Translations under genes and position numbers: made by a program
Shown here: positions 1-7,177 of the stretch, in pieces
How positions within the stretch are numbered: position 1 is the first letter of the stretch
Layout: the number at the start of each line of letters is the position of its first letter
Notes under the pieces: model-generated
Seen by the model: the letters and a program-made list of their open reading frames with translations, nothing else
Databases searched by the model: none
Told to the model about the DNA's origin: nothing
Source of the DNA: Porticoccaceae bacterium
Lineage (GTDB): Bacteria > Pseudomonadota > Gammaproteobacteria > Pseudomonadales > Porticoccaceae
Assembly (NCBI GenBank): GCA_018069525.1
Contig: JAGPUQ010000008.1
Location: forward strand, 62,001 to 126,000
DNA length: 64,000 bases
Direction of reading: 5' to 3'

Positions 1-566
1 ATTGCCCAATGGATATTATCCAGATTAACCTCTCCTACGGAGGCAATAAGCGGCTCAAAAGAAATAAAACGGATGGACGCAGGGGTGTTTCGTAGGTGCT
101 CAATTCGGTCGGCCACTTCCGCATTTTCTACGCTTGTACCAAGCCAAACATTAGGAAGTACTTCTACGATTTTTTCGGAAACAATGTGTTGCATCCTTTC
201 GGGCCGTTTGGTCAAAATTTGATAGTTATGCTGGGGTGTTTCCTTCATGACTTTCCACACGGATTTAATGAACCTATCACTGACATTATCGTGGAATAGG
301 TCACTCATCGAGTTGACGAAAATTTTACGAGCCTTCCTCCACTTATAAGGAATAAGAAGGGCGCTCTCATCCTCCTTAACGATGCCGTTCCAGGTGACAT
401 TCTTGCCGCGTTTAGTGGTCAACCCCTTGTATTTTTCAACGCCCATAGATTCAAGCCGTCTGGCCATCTGCATAGCATAGCAGTGCTTGCATCCTGCACT
501 TGCCAGAGAGCATCCGGCAACAGGATTCCAAGTGGCGTCTGTCCATTCGATCTGTGTGTCTGCCAT
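1..566 (-). CDS. Phage Gp37/Gp68-like (DUF5131) protein, partial
   Basis: The reading frame begins at an ATG preceded by a strong GGAGGGAGG-type ribosome site and stays open for 188 codons to the window edge, so the C-terminus is missing. The N-terminus reads MADTQIEWTDATWNPVAGCS and contains a C-x6-C-x2-C cysteine cluster (CSLASAGCKHC), followed by a VNSMSDLFHD segment, ILTKRPERM and WLGTSVEN. These are hallmarks of the DUF5131 or phage Gp37/Gp68 family, whose cysteines resemble a radical-SAM cluster. The biochemical role is not established. Family members often sit in prophages or defence-type islands, sometimes beside a three-Cys-motif partner gene, which here would lie left of the window. 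Small ORFs on the opposite strand are shadows. Confidence 0.85.
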   Translation of the reverse strand, partial: MADTQIEWTDATWNPVAGCSLASAGCKHCYAMQMARRLESMGVEKYKGLTTKRGKNVTWNGIVKEDESALLIPYKWRKARKIFVNSMSDLFHDNVSDRFIKSVWKVMKETPQHNYQILTKRPERMQHIVSEKIVEVLPNVWLGTSVENAEVADRIEHLRNTPASIRFISFEPLIASVGEVNLDNIHWA

Positions 567-757
567 GCCTCCCTCCTAACAGTAAAAATGGTCCCTTGTG
601 GATTTTATAAGCTTATCAGTCGAGTAGCGTTCTGTCTTTATGCTTTTTATAATATTTGTAGATCGATAGATATGGGGGTAAGACAAAGATAAGGGAAGCT
701 AAGTTGATTAAACCTCATTCCTCCTTTATCTGTATGAACATTATGGTTGTATTAATT

Positions 758-1068
758 AGGAAAAGGCCGGTGACATCGAATACAAGTGCAATCTCTATAA
801 GGAAGATATGGATGAACCGGAAGCGGCGTTGTCTCCGGCGAAGCAAATGGCAGCGATTTCGGCTATTCATCAGCTTGTAGAGCAGAACTCACAATTCATT
901 ATCGCGACCCACTCGCCTATCCTGTTGGCTTATCCCCGGTCGAGGATTTATCGATTCTCGGCGTCTGGGATCGATCAAGTTGCTTATGAAGATACTGAAC
1001 ACTATGAGGTAACGAAAGATTTTTTAAATCACCATGAGCAGATGATGAAAATCTTGATGGAGGAGTAG
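758..1068 (+). pseudogene. AAA ATPase C-terminal remnant
   Basis: An open frame entered after an in-frame stop encodes the C-terminal third of a small ABC-like AAA ATPase: DEPEAALSP (Walker B plus D-loop) at the start, then a switch-region histidine in FIIATHSPILL. Everything upstream (P-loop, Q-loop, signature) is absent and the residues before DEPEAALSP do not look like the family, so the gene is 5' truncated. An ATG immediately before DEPEAALSP could still give an 86-residue peptide, but it could not bind ATP. The last 12 codons recur 3.3 kb downstream as part of a longer duplication. The family resembles orphan ATPases of defence or toxin-like loci; function here is presumed lost. Confidence 0.75.
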
Positions 1069-1195
1069 TGACGGTATTGAAGCGGAGTTAATATGGACTT
1101 AACGTGAGAATAACTACCAGGGACAGCAGCTATAATTGCGCTAAGCGATTAATTTAATGGTCGTTGCGGGTTGACTTGAACCGCCGACCCAGTAT
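1030..1195 (+). repeat. Imperfect direct repeat, copy A (ATPase 3' end plus decayed tRNA-Met end)
   Basis: The segment starts in the last codons of the ATPase stump (HHEQMMKILMEE) and continues through about 110 bases of non-coding DNA. It ends in a decayed copy of the tRNA-Met 3' half on the minus strand (GACTTGAACCGCCGACCC is still recognisable near 1170-1187). It aligns with copy B near 4354-4516 with scattered substitutions and small indels. It probably marks the old outer junction of a tRNA-targeted element. Confidence 0.7.
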
Positions 1196-1408
1196 CAGGA
1201 GGCGGGTATCTAAATCGGCCGCTCCAGGTTTGCGAGGCTGCCGCAAAAGCCTGAATGTCTGCTTTTTGGCCGAAAGAAGACATAATTTAGTGTGATAACG
1301 GTTAAGTAAGGCAAATCAAAGTTTAAATTTAGGGTTTCCACACGCTTGGTAGTGGCGCATATGACTATGTTATTATCTGTCCTAAATTAGGCAGACTGGA
1401 CTACTATT
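1196..1408. other. Non-coding leader of the HD/ImmA operon
   Basis: No gene is seen. A short hairpin (TGTCTGCTTT paired with AAAGAAGACA, near 1256-1282) could act as a weak terminator or structured leader. A weak sigma70-like pair, TTGGTA near 1346 and TATTAT near 1371 with a 19-base spacer, lies 33 bases before the HD gene and is the only promoter candidate I see; it is not convincing. Confidence 0.3.
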
Positions 1409-3280
1409 ATGCCAAAATGGGGCCTCACACCTGATCAGATTGCTTCCAAGCCCTGGGGGCTTGGCGCGGATGATATTGCGCCGTGTAAGACTATCACTGA
1501 TCCTATCCATGGTGATATCTACCTGAATAATCTCGAAAAACAGCTTGCTGATAGCGTGCCTATGCAGCGACTTAGAAGAGTTCGCCAGCTAGGGACTACG
1601 CACCTAATCTATCCTGGAGCGACACATAGTCGGTTTTCACATTCTCTTGGTGCGTTAAGAGTAGTCCAAGATTTACTTGACGCAGTGTTAACGCAGCAGA
1701 ATTCCCCTCACGCTGTAAATGATCTTTTTATGGAGTTCAGTCCTGATAAGAAAGATTATAATTTGATAGTCGCTGAGGCAACTATTCTGGCCAGGCTTGG
1801 TGGGCTGCTGCATGATTTATGTCATGTGCCATTTGGACATTCCGTCGAGGACGATCTAGATATATTGGTAGAACATGACGAGAATGAGGATCGATTTAAT
1901 TTTTTATGGAATCAAATCGATGAGCCTATTAGAAACAAAATAAATCCAGGCTTGTTTAACGCCCTGAAGCCGCTAATAATTTCAAAAGGTGAGTCTTCAG
2001 GCGACCAACCTTTGTGCGATACCAAATACGCTTTTGTGGCGGATATTGTAGGCAATACAATTTGTGCCGATCTGCTTGATTATTTAAAGCGTGATCATTT
2101 CTATACGGGATTGCCCGCACAGTTAGGCCAGCGATTTATAGATGGTTTTTATGTCACTCCTTCTACAAACAAAAGCTATCCTGCAAAAATGGTCATGCGC
2201 GTTTCTAAGGATGGTCACGAGAGATCTGATATTATTTCGGAGCTTTTTAAATATCTGAGATATCGCTACGAGTTGAGCGAACGTGTTCTCGTTCACCATA
2301 CTAAGATTTCTGCTGATGCGATGATCGGAAAAATTTTGGAAATGTGGAAAGATGTAATATTTTTACAAAAAGCTTCTGAACTATATAAAAAAGAATGTAA
2401 ATCTCATGGAGACAATATTGAAAAACTTAGAGAAAAAATTGTTACTCAATTTGAAGCTGGGTCAGTTGAAATTCAACGTATCGATGAGGAAGTAAAGCAA
2501 GTATTGGAAAAGAATTTTCTCAGTCATGGCGATGATGGTCTAATTGAATATATTATTGGTGAGATGGACCGATCCGGCAGCGACAAAAGGGAGCAGGCAG
2601 TCCTGTCTTTAGCGGAGAAGTTTCAGAATCGCAAGTTATTTAAGGTTATAACGAAGTGCTCAAACGTGCGTTCGCAAGCAGAAACCCTTTATAAAAACTT
2701 TGGAAAGGCAAAAGAAAGAAGGAGGCTAGAGGAAGGAGCCTGCGAATTTGCTGGAATAGACCATTCCTGGCACATACTAATCTGGCTGCCAAACCCCAAA
2801 ATGAGACTTAAAGCAGCTGAAGTGTTAGTAGAAGATAGTTATGGGATTCAGCCTCTTATAGATAAGGAACGGGTAGGAAAGCACCGTGGCAATGAGATTT
2901 ATGAGGGGCATAGGTCATTGTGGGCCATAACTGTTTTTGCCCCTCCGCACGTAAAGGACGACAACATTAAGAGATGTGCGGCTCTTTCTTGGCTGGCACA
3001 AGAAATGGGAATCACGTGGGATGAGGATGTACAAAGTTTGTCGACGCTAGCAGCGCAGCAAGTGGGATATTTACAAGGGTTAACTCGTGATCAGGAAGAG
3101 ACGCTTTCTGTTGCTCTGGATAGAGGCGTTGCGGCAAGAGGTGATTTTTCAAGCAAATTTTCCGATATAGTAGACCGGGCCGGTTTAATTTCAAAGGGAT
3201 TATTTCCCAATGAGAGTTCTGGCGCCGCCAACATTCCTGGTTTTGAAAATGATAGGTCTGAAGACGATTTTTTCGAGTGA
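1409..3280 (+). CDS. SAMHD1/dGTPase-like HD phosphohydrolase
   Basis: A 623-residue protein whose N-terminal 240 residues form an HD phosphohydrolase of the SAMHD1/COG1078 type. It shows TDPIHGDIYL (about 30-39), a basic RLRRVRQLG segment (54-62), HSRFSHSLGA (73-82), the metal-binding LLHDLCHVPFGH with H135-D136, and a later acidic ADLLDYLKRDHF segment (about 220-231) placed like the fourth metal ligand. Relatives hydrolyse dNTPs or other nucleotides. The following 380 residues are charged, probably helical and not recognised. The stop overlaps the next start by four bases (GTGA), so the two genes are probably translationally coupled. In a tRNA-targeted island, an HD nucleotidase paired with a protease suggests phage defence by nucleotide depletion, but that is inference. 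A housekeeping dGTPase is unlikely given the large unique C-terminus. Confidence 0.82.
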   Translation: MPKWGLTPDQIASKPWGLGADDIAPCKTITDPIHGDIYLNNLEKQLADSVPMQRLRRVRQLGTTHLIYPGATHSRFSHSLGALRVVQDLLDAVLTQQNSPHAVNDLFMEFSPDKKDYNLIVAEATILARLGGLLHDLCHVPFGHSVEDDLDILVEHDENEDRFNFLWNQIDEPIRNKINPGLFNALKPLIISKGESSGDQPLCDTKYAFVADIVGNTICADLLDYLKRDHFYTGLPAQLGQRFIDGFYVTPSTNKSYPAKMVMRVSKDGHERSDIISELFKYLRYRYELSERVLVHHTKISADAMIGKILEMWKDVIFLQKASELYKKECKSHGDNIEKLREKIVTQFEAGSVEIQRIDEEVKQVLEKNFLSHGDDGLIEYIIGEMDRSGSDKREQAVLSLAEKFQNRKLFKVITKCSNVRSQAETLYKNFGKAKERRRLEEGACEFAGIDHSWHILIWLPNPKMRLKAAEVLVEDSYGIQPLIDKERVGKHRGNEIYEGHRSLWAITVFAPPHVKDDNIKRCAALSWLAQEMGITWDEDVQSLSTLAAQQVGYLQGLTRDQEETLSVALDRGVAARGDFSSKFSDIVDRAGLISKGLFPNESSGAANIPGFENDRSEDDFFE

Positions 3281-4140
3281 ACTGGCCAGATATTTTTCTT
3301 AGAGAAGTCCCTGCTGATTCAGATGCAAAGGAATTAGCATTGTCGGTACGTAGTAGTGTCTTTGATAATGAGAAGGGGCTTTTTTCAAAGTGTGATTTAA
3401 GGAAAATTTGTGAATCTGGTAAATTTGAAGTAACAACTGCTGACTTTAATTCTACTGAGATAAAAACGGAAGCTCTATTGGTTCCTATGGAAGGTGATAA
3501 ATTTAGAATTGTTCTTCCCGTAAGCCATAGTGCTAGTGCTAGTTTATTCGGCAAGGGTGTGACACGGCATCGGAATAGATTTCGAATTGCACATGAAATT
3601 GCCCATAGTTTTTTTTACAAGCGCAACAAGAACTGTCCCGTTAAATTAACTCAGGATAGTAAAGCTGAAGAAGATTTTTGTGATCTATTTGCGTCTTATT
3701 TATTGATGCCTTTCGATGTAGTCAGTAAACTTCCTCGCCGTCCAGAGAGCGTAGATAGAATCGGTGCTGACTACGATGTTTCTCTTGAGGCAGCTGGAAG
3801 ATCGCTAGCTAAGGCAAATAAAGATATTTTAGTGTTAGGCCTGAGCTGGAAAGAGAACCCTCGAGACAAAAATATCGGGTTGCGAGTTCAATGGAGTGCT
3901 GGTGACCTTGCTGATTTTATTCCAAATAATACTAGGCTTCACAGTCCGTCAGCTCTTGAAGCATTTGAGAGTAGTAAATCTATTGAGAATATAGAATATT
4001 TAGCCGTTGGAAATCTTAGGGGAATGTTTCATATATCTGTGGATAAAAAAATAAATAGAAATTTTACTATCGCAATTCTTTCTCTTCCTAGTATGAGCGA
4101 GATTACACATATGAAAGAAAATATGTCTATATTTCGATAG
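3277..4140 (+). CDS. ImmA/IrrE-type zinc metallopeptidase, operon partner of HD protein
   Basis: A 287-residue protein starting at a GTG inside the stop of the HD gene. The zinc-binding HEIAH motif is at residues 106-110 and is followed by EEDFCDLFASYLLMP (about 131-145), which supplies the downstream acidic ligand and the LLMP signature of ImmA/IrrE peptidases. Known members cleave repressors or regulators after a signal, as ImmA does for ICEBs1 ImmR and IrrE for DdrO. The usual N-terminal XRE helix-turn-helix is not seen; the first 95 residues and the last 110 are unrecognised. Tight coupling suggests that the protease acts on, or is regulated with, its HD partner. Confidence 0.82.
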   Translation: MNWPDIFLREVPADSDAKELALSVRSSVFDNEKGLFSKCDLRKICESGKFEVTTADFNSTEIKTEALLVPMEGDKFRIVLPVSHSASASLFGKGVTRHRNRFRIAHEIAHSFFYKRNKNCPVKLTQDSKAEEDFCDLFASYLLMPFDVVSKLPRRPESVDRIGADYDVSLEAAGRSLAKANKDILVLGLSWKENPRDKNIGLRVQWSAGDLADFIPNNTRLHSPSALEAFESSKSIENIEYLAVGNLRGMFHISVDKKINRNFTIAILSLPSMSEITHMKENMSIFR

Positions 4141-4353
4141 CCAGTGTCTTCTGTCCAGGGTGGATAATATAATATTTTCTCCCTAATAGACGTGGGTATC
4201 AACTAAAAATTTTATTTTAGAATGTGGCAAATAGTCAGTATGTTAAATTCAAAGCCGTATCGAAAAGTCGTAGAATTCACCCAGCTCCGATGATTTGATA
4301 TTCTAATCCCCTTAAAAAACTACTCCGTAAGTCTCACCTTTCCTCCAAATTAG
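4141..4353. other. Non-coding gap after ImmA-like gene
   Basis: AT-rich stretch of about 210 bases. I see no gene, no convincing terminator and no attC-like site, so the HD/ImmA operon is not an integron cassette. Confidence 0.5.
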
Positions 4354-4516
4354 CACCATGAGCAGATGATGAAAATCTTGATGGAGGAGTGGTGGCGGTA
4401 TTGAAGCGGACTTAAATTGGGAGTGACTACCAAGGACGTCAGTTAAAATTGCGCCACGCCGCTGATGTAATGGTGGCTACGGGTGGACTTGAACCACCGA
4501 CCCCAGCATTATGAAT
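4354..4516 (+). repeat. Imperfect direct repeat, copy B
   Basis: Second copy of the segment at 1030-1195. It begins with the same sequence that encodes the end of the ATPase (ATGAGCAGATGATGAAAATC), continues through a diverged spacer and ends in the tRNA-Met 3' end. The ATPase stop codon is mutated here (TAG to TGG), so this copy is non-coding. Its tRNA part is intact, whereas copy A has decayed. Confidence 0.75.
4470..4516 (-). repeat. att-like duplicate of tRNA-Met 3' end
   Basis: These 47 bases are identical, base for base, to 9641-9687, the 3' part (anticodon arm to CCA) of the intact tRNA-Met gene. The match stops just past the anticodon stem. This is the structure left when a tyrosine-recombinase element integrates into a tRNA 3' end, so I read 4470-4516 and 9641-9687 as the two ends of a 5.2 kb element that contains the integron. 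Confidence 0.8.
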
Positions 4517-4646
4517 CAAGGGGTATTTCGTTAACTATTTGTTTTTATTAGTTTATTTGGGCGAGCGTCCACAGCAAACATCACTACAATGCACAACCTA
4601 GCGGGACTAATCCCCGCAAAATCCCCGCAGTGGGGGAGGAAAAGGC
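4517..4646. other. Element end with short repeats
   Basis: Non-coding. Two consecutive copies of AATCCCCGCA near 4609-4629 and a small CCCCGCAGTGGGGG palindrome are visible. They may be remnants of recombinase binding sites at the element end; this is not provable by eye. Confidence 0.3.
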
Positions 4647-5267
4647 TTACGCCTGTGAAAGATAAGTTAGCGGATTAGTATTCGCATACAAATACTTGTG
4701 CAGTGTCGTAGGGTGGGCATTTAAAGAGCCTTTGCCATAGATAACAAAAATACTGTTACTGCTAAAATCGATGTCTTTAATACGCAAAGACAACAATTCA
4801 GCTTTACGCATTCCAGTCCCATACATTAACTCCACCTGTAAGCGGTGGACGCCTCGCAGATGGGATAAAATTTTAACGATCTCTTCGCGACTATAGACCA
4901 CGGGAAGGCGGCGATGGGTACGTGCAGGGGTGTATTGAAGATTATCGACATCGACACCCATGAAGCGTTTGTACAGGTACACTAATGCGTTCAATGCTGT
5001 GCGTTGGGTATTCGCTGAACAAGATCGGTTGATAGATAAATCACAAAGAAACGCTTCTATCTCGACATGGCCCATTTGTTTGGGGTGGCGTTTGTCATGG
5101 AAGAATATAAAACGTTTTATCCAGTGGATATAGGTTTTCTCCGTTTTATAGGCCAGGCCATTATTACGTATATGGATACGCAATTGATCAAGGAATCGAG
5201 GTGAGCTCATGCTAACTGGCTGGCGAATATCATCCATGATATTTGTCTCTATACTGTCATTATGCAC
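4647..5267 (-). pseudogene. intI: Truncated integron integrase (IntI family)
   Basis: The 206-residue product matches the N-terminal two thirds of integron integrases: SPRFLDQLRIHIRNNGLAYK, then the YIHWIKRFIFFH and RHPKQMGHVEIEAFL segments of the core-binding domain, RRLPVVYSREEIVKIL, and box I arginine in YGTGMRKAELLSLRIKDID. IntI proteins are usually 320-340 residues. Here the frame leaves the family at GKGS, exactly where GKGxKDR should follow, and runs 27 residues of unrelated sequence to a stop. Box II (HxxRH), the IntI-specific insertion and the catalytic tyrosine are all missing, so the enzyme should be inactive. It is divergent from the cassette genes, the classic integron layout. 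The break suggests a deletion or rearrangement at the element end. Confidence 0.85.
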
Positions 5268-5318
5268 AGTATTATTGAAAACTAGGGATACGTCAACCTG
5301 CCAACATCAGCCGACCCG

Positions 5319-5532
5319 TTCCGACTATCACTTTGAGGGGCGGTAAGTCTTTGAAGTTTATAGAATAAAACTATATGATCGATAGGAGGGTTTTCGCTGA
5401 TTAATACGGCTGTTCTCACTATCACGTTTCGACAGCAGGCAGAAAAATCAGTTAACCCATTGAAAAATAACTTGAACTCACCGTTTCTTTGGCATCAATC
5501 AGCTGTAATAGTGAGAAAGGTGATAGTCGGAA
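5319..5532. repeat. 13-base inverted repeats in the integron leader
   Basis: TTCCGACTATCAC at 5319-5331 is repeated in exact inverted form at 5520-5532. A third, partial copy (CTCACTATCACG) lies near 5415-5426. The pair encloses the promoter and stops 20 bases short of the first cassette junction. They could be recombinase or regulator sites, or the ends of a small insertion. Confidence 0.6.
5351..5379 (+). promoter_or_regulatory. Candidate cassette promoter Pc
   Basis: TTGAAG and TATGAT are separated by exactly 17 bases, a near-consensus sigma70 promoter, and it points into the cassette array from the leader. Integron Pc promoters lie in this position or inside intI, so it could drive cassette 1 and possibly cassette 2. 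Confidence 0.6.
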
Positions 5533-5582
5533 GCGTTCTTCTGAATAAACTGTTATGTGTTACCAACCAATGAAGATTGTTC

Positions 5583-6452
5583 ATGATTCTAAGTAAGAAA
5601 TCCCTGGGGAAATTTAGAGAGCTAATAAATGAAGAAACGGAATATCGTTCTGGCCCCCAATTGGTGAAGCTTTTTAATGGGCTAGGATTCAATGAGCAAT
5701 ATGGTCAAGGCTTTCCATCACGATGGATGTATACAGATCAAAAACTAGACGCAATAAATGGAACACCGCAACTCGATAAATGCATTAGAGAGGTTTTTTC
5801 ACCTGTAAACTTTATTGGTCGAATTAATGAACTAGACGTGTTCATTAAAGATTTAAATCAGTACTTGGCATTCGACAAATGGAAGGTAGTAAGAAATGAG
5901 GCAGAAATCACATTCAAGCGACAAGATAAAGTAGAGATAGATGAGCAACCGGAAAAAGCAACTGAAAATGAGTTTTTAAATCGTGAATTTAATGAAGTTA
6001 ATGTGCGTGGCCTTGGCTTAGAAGGCCCTGTTACAGATATCCTCCAATCGAGAATCAAAGAAATTGAAAAATGCTTTAAAGCTAATTCACCATTGGCGGT
6101 TATTTTACTAGCAGGAAGTACCTTAGAAGGAATTCTTCTAGGTTTAGCTATAAAATATCCTAAAATATTTAACGTTGCTATTTCTTCACCTAAAGATAGT
6201 AGTGGAAAAGTCAAACAGTTCCATGAATGGAGTCTTGCCGGTTTTATTGATGTGGCGAAAGAACTGAAGTTGATTCAGTATGACACACATAAATTTAGCC
6301 ATTCGTTGAGAGATTTTAGAAATTACATACACCCATTTGAGCAAATGAGTACTGGGTTTAGCCCTAGAGAACATACTGCAAAAATATGTTTGCAGGTTCT
6401 TAAAGCGGCGATTTATGAAATAAGTGAAAACATTGGCATATATCGCACATAA
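5583..6452 (+). CDS. Cassette 1: HEPN-like (abortive-infection-like) protein
   Basis: About 289 residues from the ATG; a TTG two codons earlier is possible. The N-terminal module (FRELINEETEYRSG, then FPSRWMYTDQKL, NGTPQLDKCI and NQYLAFDKWKVV, roughly residues 10-105) resembles, from memory, modules that precede HEPN domains in abortive-infection proteins. The C-terminal 130 residues look like a HEPN-type helical bundle: LAVILLAGSTLEGILLGLA, then LRDFRNYIHPFEQ, whose R-N-x-x-H is close to the HEPN ribonuclease motif but one residue short of the usual R-x4-6-H. A phage- or stress-triggered RNase is therefore plausible but unproven. The stop codon lies inside its own attC site, as is usual for cassettes. 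A DUF4145-like non-catalytic HEPN protein is the main alternative. Confidence 0.7.
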   Translation: MILSKKSLGKFRELINEETEYRSGPQLVKLFNGLGFNEQYGQGFPSRWMYTDQKLDAINGTPQLDKCIREVFSPVNFIGRINELDVFIKDLNQYLAFDKWKVVRNEAEITFKRQDKVEIDEQPEKATENEFLNREFNEVNVRGLGLEGPVTDILQSRIKEIEKCFKANSPLAVILLAGSTLEGILLGLAIKYPKIFNVAISSPKDSSGKVKQFHEWSLAGFIDVAKELKLIQYDTHKFSHSLRDFRNYIHPFEQMSTGFSPREHTAKICLQVLKAAIYEISENIGIYRT

Positions 6453-6492
6453 CAAGGCGCTCGTTCACGCCGCACAGCTTGGTCGTTATGTG
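6446..6492 (+). other. attC-like site 1 (end of cassette 1)
   Basis: CACATAAC and GTTATGTG, the outer boxes, are perfect complements, 31 bases apart. Inner CAAG/CTTG and GGCG/CGCC pairs give a short imperfect stem. The recombination point is after G6485. At 47 bases it is shorter than typical attC sites (about 57 and up), so it may be trimmed or poorly recombinogenic. The outer left box pairs with the start of its own cassette (GTTATGTG at 5552), as expected for a true cassette. Confidence 0.65.
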
Positions 6493-6498
6493 TAAACA

Positions 6499-7044
6499 AT
6501 GAAAACCCATTACAAAGAAATTGATTTTCGAGCTGATTGGATGCGTGATTTATTCAGCTCACTAAATCATGGTTTCAAAAACATTCAAGAAAAACTGAAT
6601 GATTTAGAATATTTTGACGGGGTATTTGCGCAAGAACAAGCAGAAACAATATATGGCATAGCATTTGTTACTGCCCAAACATATATCACTGGCACTGTAG
6701 CGGACATGTCTGAGATAGGTAGCAATCTCAATTTAAAGAAAGCAGAAATGCTGTCTATTGGTTCTCCGAAAGTCGATAATGAAACATCTAAAATATTGTT
6801 AATTAATACTATCGCAAATTATTATAAACATTACGATGAATGGGATGGTTGGAAAATAGAAAGACATAATAAAAGAACAATAGAAATTCTGAATAAGTGT
6901 GGAATCTCAGAAAAAACACAATACCCATGTCACGAAGCAGCACGAATTATTTGGCCAACAGAAGTGCTTTGCGAGCTAAATTATCTGCTAAAAGTATTAG
7001 TGGAATGGCGAAAGGACTTGTTGCATCATGTTAAAAACACATAA
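6499..7044 (+). CDS. Cassette 2: all-alpha protein of unknown function
   Basis: A 181-residue product starting 13 bases after the cassette junction, so it has almost no leader and may rely on the upstream promoter and ribosomes. It is predicted helical and lacks a signal peptide or membrane segment. Notable stretches are EQAETIYGIAFVTAQTYITG (about 48-67), NTIANYYKHYDEWDGW (about 103-118) and a C-terminal WPTEVLCELNYLL. I do not recognise a family or catalytic motif. The stop overlaps the left outer box of its attC site. Position between a HEPN-like gene and other cassettes is the only functional hint. Confidence 0.75.
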   Translation: MKTHYKEIDFRADWMRDLFSSLNHGFKNIQEKLNDLEYFDGVFAQEQAETIYGIAFVTAQTYITGTVADMSEIGSNLNLKKAEMLSIGSPKVDNETSKILLINTIANYYKHYDEWDGWKIERHNKRTIEILNKCGISEKTQYPCHEAARIIWPTEVLCELNYLLKVLVEWRKDLLHHVKNT

Positions 7045-7129
7045 CAAATCAATCAAGTTCGCCCACAAACAACGTGGGCTGGGACTAGGCGATACAGCCC
7101 GCCTAGCCCCTTATTTCAAACGTTAGGGT
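7038..7129 (+). other. attC site 2 (end of cassette 2)
   Basis: The left box CACATAAC complements the start of cassette 2 (GTTATGTG at 6485) exactly. The inner part has two nested stems, GCCCAC/GTGGGC and a longer GGGACTAGGCG/CGCCTAGCCCC arm. The right box is GTTAGGG with recombination after G7122. Length about 90 bases and the CAATCAAGTTC / TTATTTCAAAC inner boxes fit a normal attC. Confidence 0.8.
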
Positions 7130-7177
7130 TAATTACGCTTACCAAGAATTAGTTATTTATAAGTTCGGGAGAACAAT

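Larger units (their letters stand above)
5268..5552. other. Integron leader / attI region
   Basis: This is the gap between the divergent integrase start and the first cassette. It ends at the recombination point G|TTATGTG (5552/5553), where cassette 1 begins. It holds the outward promoter and a 13-base inverted repeat listed separately. The exact integrase-binding sites of attI cannot be assigned by eye. Confidence 0.65.

Noticed and set aside
96-692. Two plus-strand ORFs of 67 and 69 codons
   Set aside because: They lie opposite the well-supported DUF5131 gene on the minus strand and have no recognisable protein features.
3012-3554. Minus-strand ORF of 180 codons over the HD/ImmA junction
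   Set aside because: It overlaps two clear genes on the other strand and its product has no family look.
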